This document shows, piece by piece, positions 50,901 to 56,900 of a stretch of 64,000 bases of DNA; position 1 is the first letter of the stretch; every line of letters begins with the position of its first letter. Source of the stretch: Limnomonas spitsbergensis (lineage: Eukaryota > Chlorophyta > Chlorophyceae > Chlamydomonadales); the NCBI GenBank assembly GCA_037349105.1, contig JAYJMM010000120.1, positions 4,158,001-4,222,000 on the forward strand, written 5' to 3'. A program made the position numbers and the translations under genes. A model generated the notes under the pieces. That model was given only the letters and a program-made list of their open reading frames with translations. It was not told the DNA's origin and made no database searches.

Positions 50901-53900
50901 CCTCACATGTGCCCCCTGCTGCTGCTGCCTCTGTTCATTGCCTTAGTGGCCTCACATGTGCCCCCTGCTGCTGCTGCCTCTGTTCATTGCCTTAGTGGCC
51001 TCACATGTGCCCCCTGCTGCTGCTGCCTCTGTTCATTGCCTTAGTGGCCTCACATGTGCCCCCTGCTGCTGCTGCCTCTGTTCAGTGCCTTAGTGCCTCA
51101 CATGTGCGCCCTGCTGCTGCTGCCTCTGTTCAGTGCCTTAGTGGCCTCACATGTGCCCCCTGCTGCTGCTGCCTCTGTTCATTGCCTTAGTGGCCTCACA
51201 TGTGCCCCCTGCTGCTGCTGCCTCTGTTCATTGCCTTAGTGGCCTCACATGTGCCCCCTGCTGCTGCTGCCTCTGTTCATTGCCTTAGTGGCCTCACATG
51301 TGCGCCCTGCTGCTGCTGCCTCTGTTCATTGCCTTAGTGGCCTCACATGTGCCCCCTGCTGCTGCTGCCTCTGTTCAGTTGCCTTAGTGGCCTCACATGT
51401 GCCCCCTGCTGCTGCTGCCTCTGTTCATTGCCTTAGTGGCCTCACATGTGCCCCCTGCTGCTGCTGCCTCTGTTCATTGCCTTAGTGGCCTCACATGTGC
51501 CCCCTGCTGCTGCTGCCTCTGTTCATTGCCTTAGTGGCCTCACATGTGCCCCCTGCTGCTGCTGCCTCTGTTCATTGCCTTAGTGGCCTCACATGTGCCC
51601 CCTGCTGCTGCTGCCTCTGTTCAGTGCCTTAGTGGCCACACATGTGCCCCCTGCTGCTGCTGCCTCTGTTCATTGCCTTAGTGGCCTCACATGTGCCCCC
51701 TGCTGCTGCTGCCTCTGTTCATTGCCTTAGTGGCCTCACATGTGCCCCCTGCTGCTGCTGCCTCTGTTCATTGCCTTAGTGGCCTCACATGTGCCCCCTG
51801 CTGCTGCTACCTCTCTTCATTACCTTAGTGGCCTCACATGTGCCCCCTGCTGCTGCTGCCTCTGTTCATTGCCTTAGTGGCCTCACATGTGCCCCCTGCT
51901 GCTGCTGCCTCTGTTCATTGCCTTAGTGGCCTCACATGTGCCTCCTGCTGCTGCTGCCTCTGTTCATTGCCTTAGTGGCCTCACATGTGCCCCCTGCTGC
52001 TGCTGCCTCTGTTCATTGCCTTAGTGGCCTCACATGTGCCCCCTGCTGCTGCTACCTCTCTTCATTGCCTTAGTGGCCTCACATGTGCCCCCTGCTGCTG
52101 CTGCCTCTGTTCATTGCCTTAGTGGCCTCACATGTGCCCCCTGCTGCTGCTGCCTCTGTTCATTGCCTTAGTGGCCTCACATGTGCCTCCTGCTGCTGCT
52201 GCCTCTGTTCATTGCCTTAGTGGCCTCACATGTGCCCCCTGCTGCTGCTGCCTCTGTTCAGTGCCTTAGTGGCCTCACATGTGCCCCCTGCTGCTGCTGC
52301 CTCTGTTCAGTGCCTAAGTGGCCTCACATGTGCCCCCTGCTGCTGCTGCCTCTGTTCATTGCCTTAGTGGCCTCACATGTGCCCCCTGCTGCTGCTGCCT
52401 CTGTTCATTGCCTTAGTGGCCTCACATGTGCCCCCTGCTGCTGCTGCCTCTGTTCATTGCCTTAGTGGCCTCACATTGCCTTAGTGGCCTCACATGTGCC
52501 CCTGCTGCTGCTGCCTCTGTTCATTGCCTTAGTGGCCTCACATGTGCCCCCTGCTGCTGCCTGCCTCTGTTCATGCCTTAGTGGCCATCACATGTGCCCC
52601 CTGCTGCTGCTGCATCTGTCATTGCCTTAGTGGCCTCACATGTGCCCCCTGCTGCTGCTGCCTCTGTTCATTGCCTTAGTGGCCTCACATGTGCCCCTTG
52701 CTGCTGCTGCCTCTGTTCATTTGCCTTAGTGGCCTCACATGTGCGCCCTGCTGCTGCTGCCTCTGTCAGTGCCTTAGTGGCCTCACATGTGCCCCTGTGC
52801 TGCTGCCCTGTTCATGCCTTATGTGGCCTCACACTTTGCCCCTGCTGCTGCTGCCTCTGTTCATTGCCTTAGTGGCCTCACATGTGCCCCCTGCTGCTGC
52901 TGCCTCTGTTCATTGCCTTAGTGGCCTCCACATGTGCCCCCTGCTGCTGCTGCCTCTGTTCATTGCCTTAGTGGGCCTCACATGTGCCCCTTGCTGCTGC
53001 TGCCTCTGTTCAGTGCCTTAGTGGCCTCACATGTGCCCCCTGCTGCTGCTGCCTCTGTTCATTGCCTTAGTGGCCTCACATGTGCCCTGCTGCTGCTGCC
53101 TCTGTTCATTGCCTTAGTGGCCTCACATGTGCCCCCTGCTGCTGCTGCCTCTGTTCATTGCCTTAGTGGCCTCACATGTGCCCCCTGCTGCTGCTGCCTC
53201 TGTTCATTGCCTTAGTGGCCTCACATGTGCCCCCTGCTGCTGCTGCCTCTGTTCATTGCCTTAGTGGCCTCACATGTGCCCCCTGCTGCTGCTGCCTCTG
53301 TTCATTGCCTTAGTGGCCTCACATGTGCCCCCTGCTGCTGCTGCCTCTGTTCATTGCCTTAGTGGCCTCACATGTGCCCCCTGCTGCTGCTGCCTCTGTT
53401 CATTGCCTTAGTGGCCTCACATGTGCCCCCTGCTGCTGCTGCCTCTGTTCATTGCCTTAGTGGCCTCACATGTGCCCCCTGCTGCTGCTGCCTCTGTTCA
53501 TTGCCTTAGTGGCCTCACATGTGCCCCCTGCTGCTGCTGCCTCTGTTCATTGCCTTAGTGGCCTCACATGTGCCCCTGCTGCTGCTGCCTCTGTTCAGTG
53601 CCTTAGTGGCCTCACATGTGCCCCCTGCTGCTGCTGCCTCTGTTCATTGCCTTAGTGGCCTCACATGTGCCCCTGCTGCTGCTGCCTCTGTTCATTGCCT
53701 TAGTGGCCACACATGTGCCCCCTGCTGCTGCTGCCCTCTGTTCAGTGCCTTAGTGGCCTCACATGTGCCCCCTGCTGCTGCCTGCCTCTGTTCATTGCCT
53801 TAGTGGCCTCACATGTGCCCCCCTGCTGCTGCTAGCCTCTGTTCAGTGCATTAGTGAGCCTCACATGTGCGCCCTGCTGCTGCTGCTCTGTTCAGTGCCT

Positions 53901-56900
53901 TAGTGGCCTCACATGTGCCCCCTGCTGCCTGCTGCCTCTGTTCATGCCTTAGTGGCCTCACATGTGCCCCCCTGCTGCTGCTGCCTCTGTCATTGCCTTA
54001 GTGGCCTCACATGTGCCCCCTGCTGCTGCTGCCTCTGTTCATGCCTTAGTGGCCTCACATTGTGCGCCCTGCTGCTGCTGCCGTTCATTGCCTAGTGGCC
54101 TCACAATGTGCGCCCTGCTGCTGCTGCCTCTGTTCAGTGCCTTAGTGGCCTCACATGTGCCCCCTGCTGCTGCTGCTCTGTTCATTGCCTTAGTGCCTCG
54201 CATGTGCCCCCTGCTGCTGCTGCCTCTGTTCATTGCCTTAGTGGCCTCACCATGTGCCCCTGCTGCTGCTGCCTCTGTTCATTGCCTTAGTGGCCTCACA
54301 TGTGCCCCCTGCTGCTGCTGCCTCTGTTCATTGCCTTAGTGGCCTCACATGTGCCCCCTGCTGCTGCTGCCTCTGTTCATTGCCTTAGTGGCCACACATG
54401 TGCCCCCTGCTGCTGCTGCCTCTGTTCATTGCCTTAGTGGCCTCACATGTGCCCCCTGCTGCTGCTGCCTCTGTTCATTGCCTTAGTGGCCTCACATGTG
54501 CCCCCTGCTGCTGCTGCCTCTGTTCATTGCCTTAGTGGCCTCACATGTGCCCCCTGCTGCTGCTAGCCTCTCTTCATTACCTTAGTGGCCTCACATGTGC
54601 CCCCTGCTGCTGCTGCCTCTGTTCATTGCCTTAGTGGCCTCACATGTGCCCCCTGCTGCTGCTGCCTCTGTTCATTGCCTTAGTGGCCTCACATGTGCCT
54701 CCCTGCTGCTGCTGCCTCTGTTCATTGCCTTAGTGGCCTCACATGTGCCCCCTGCTGCTGCTGCCTCTGTTCATTGCCTTAGTGGCCTCACATGTGCCCC
54801 CTGCTGCTGCTACCTCTCTTCATTGCCTTAGAGGCCTCACATGTGCCCCCTGCTGCTGCTGCCTCTGTTCATTGCCTTAGTGGCCTCACATGTGCCCCCT
54901 GCTGCTGCTGCCTCTGTTCATTGCCTTAGTGGCCTCACATGTGCCTCCTGCTGCTGCTGCCTCTGTTCATTGCCTTAGTGGCCTCACATGTGCCCCCTGC
55001 TGCTGCTGCCTCTGTTCAGTGCCTTAGTGGCCTCACATGTGCCCCCTGCTGCTGCTGCCTCTGTTCAGTGCCTAAGTGGCCTCACATGTGCCCCCTGCTG
55101 CTGCTGCCTCTGTTCATTGCCTTAGTGGCCTCACATGTGCCCCCTGCTGCTGCTGCCTCTGTTCATTGCCTTAGTGGCCTCACATGTGCCCCCTGCTGCT
55201 GCTGCCTCTGTTCATTGCCTTAGTGGCCTCACATGTGCGCCCTGCTGCTGCTGCCTCTGTTCATTGCCTTAGTGGCCTCACATGTGCCCCCTGCTGCTGC
55301 TGCCTCTATTCATTGCATTAGTGGCCTCGCATGTGCCCCCTGCTGCTGCTGCCTCTGTTCATTGCCTTAGTGGCCTCACATGTGCCCCCTGCTGCTGCTG
55401 CCTCTATTCATTGCCTTAGTGGCCTCACATGTGCCCCCTGCTGCTGCTGCCTCTGTTCAGTGCCTTAGTGGCCTCACATGTGCCCCCTGCTGCTGCTACC
55501 TCTATTCATTGCATAGTGGCCTCACATGTGCCCCCTGCTGCTGCTGCCTCTGTTCATTGCCTTAGTGGCCTCACATGTGCCCCCTGCTGCTGCTGCCTCT
55601 GTTCATTGCCTTAGTGGCCTCACATGTGCCCCCTGCTGCTGCTGCCTCTGTTCATTGCCTAGTGGCCTCACATGTGCCCCCTGCTGCTGCTGCCTCTGTT
55701 CATTGCCTTAGTGGCCTCACATGTGCCCCCTGCTGCTGCTGCCTCTGTTCATTGCCTTAGTGGCCTCACATGTGCCCCCTGCTGCTGCTGCCTCTGTTCA
55801 TTGCCTTAGTGGCCTCACATGTGCCCCCTGCTGCTGCTGCCTCTGTTCATTGCCTTAGTGGCCTCACATGTGCCCCCTGCTGCTGCTGCCTCTGTTCATT
55901 GCCTCACATGTGCCCCCTGCTGCTGCTGCCTCTGTTCATTGCCTTAGTGGCCTCACATGTGCCCCCTGCTGCTGCTGCCTCTGTTCATTGCCTTAGTGGC
56001 CTCACATGTGCCCCCTGCTGCTGCTGCCTCTGTTCATTGCCTTAGTGGCCTCACATGTGCCCCCTGCTGCTGCTGCCTCTGTTCATTGCCTTAGTGGCCT
56101 CACATGTGCCCCCTGCTGCTGCTGCCTCTGTTCATTGCCTTAGTGGCCTCACATGTGCCCCCTGCTGCTGCTGCCTCTGTTCATTGCCTTAGTGGCCTCA
56201 CATGTGCGCCCTGCTGCTGCTGCCTCTGTTCATTGCCTTAGTGGCCTCACATGTGCCCCCTGCTGCTGCTGCCTCTGTTCATTGCCTTAGTGGCCTCACA
56301 TGTGCCCCCTGCTGCTGCTGCCTCTGTTCATTGCCTTAGTGGCCTCACATGTGCCCCCTGCTGCTGCTGCCTCTGTTCAGTGCCTTAGTGGCCTCACATG
56401 TGCCCCCTGCTGCTGCTGCCTCTGTTCATTGCCTTAGTGGCCTCACATGTGCCCCCTGCTGCTGCTGCCTCTGTTCATTGCCTTAGTGGCCACACATGTG
56501 CCCCCTGCTGCTGCTGCCTCTGTTCATTGCCTTAGTGGCCTCACATGTGCCCCCTGCTGCTGCTGCCTCTGTTCATTGCCTTAGTGGCCTCACATGTGCC
56601 CCCTGCTGCTGCTGCCTCTGTTCATTGCCTTAGTGGCCTCACATGTGCGCCCTGCTGCTGCTGCCTCTGTTCAGTGCCTTAGTGGCCTCACATGTGCCCC
56701 CTGCTGCTGCTGCCTCTGTTCATTGCCTTAGTGGCCTCACATGTGCCCCCTGCTGCTGCTGCCTCTGTTCATTGCCTTAGTGGCCTCACATGTGCCCCCT
56801 GCTGCTGCTGCCTCTGTTCATTGCCTTAGTGGCCTCACATGTGCGCCCTGCTGCTGCTGCCTCTGTTCATTGCCTTAGTGGCCTCACATGTGCGCCCTGC

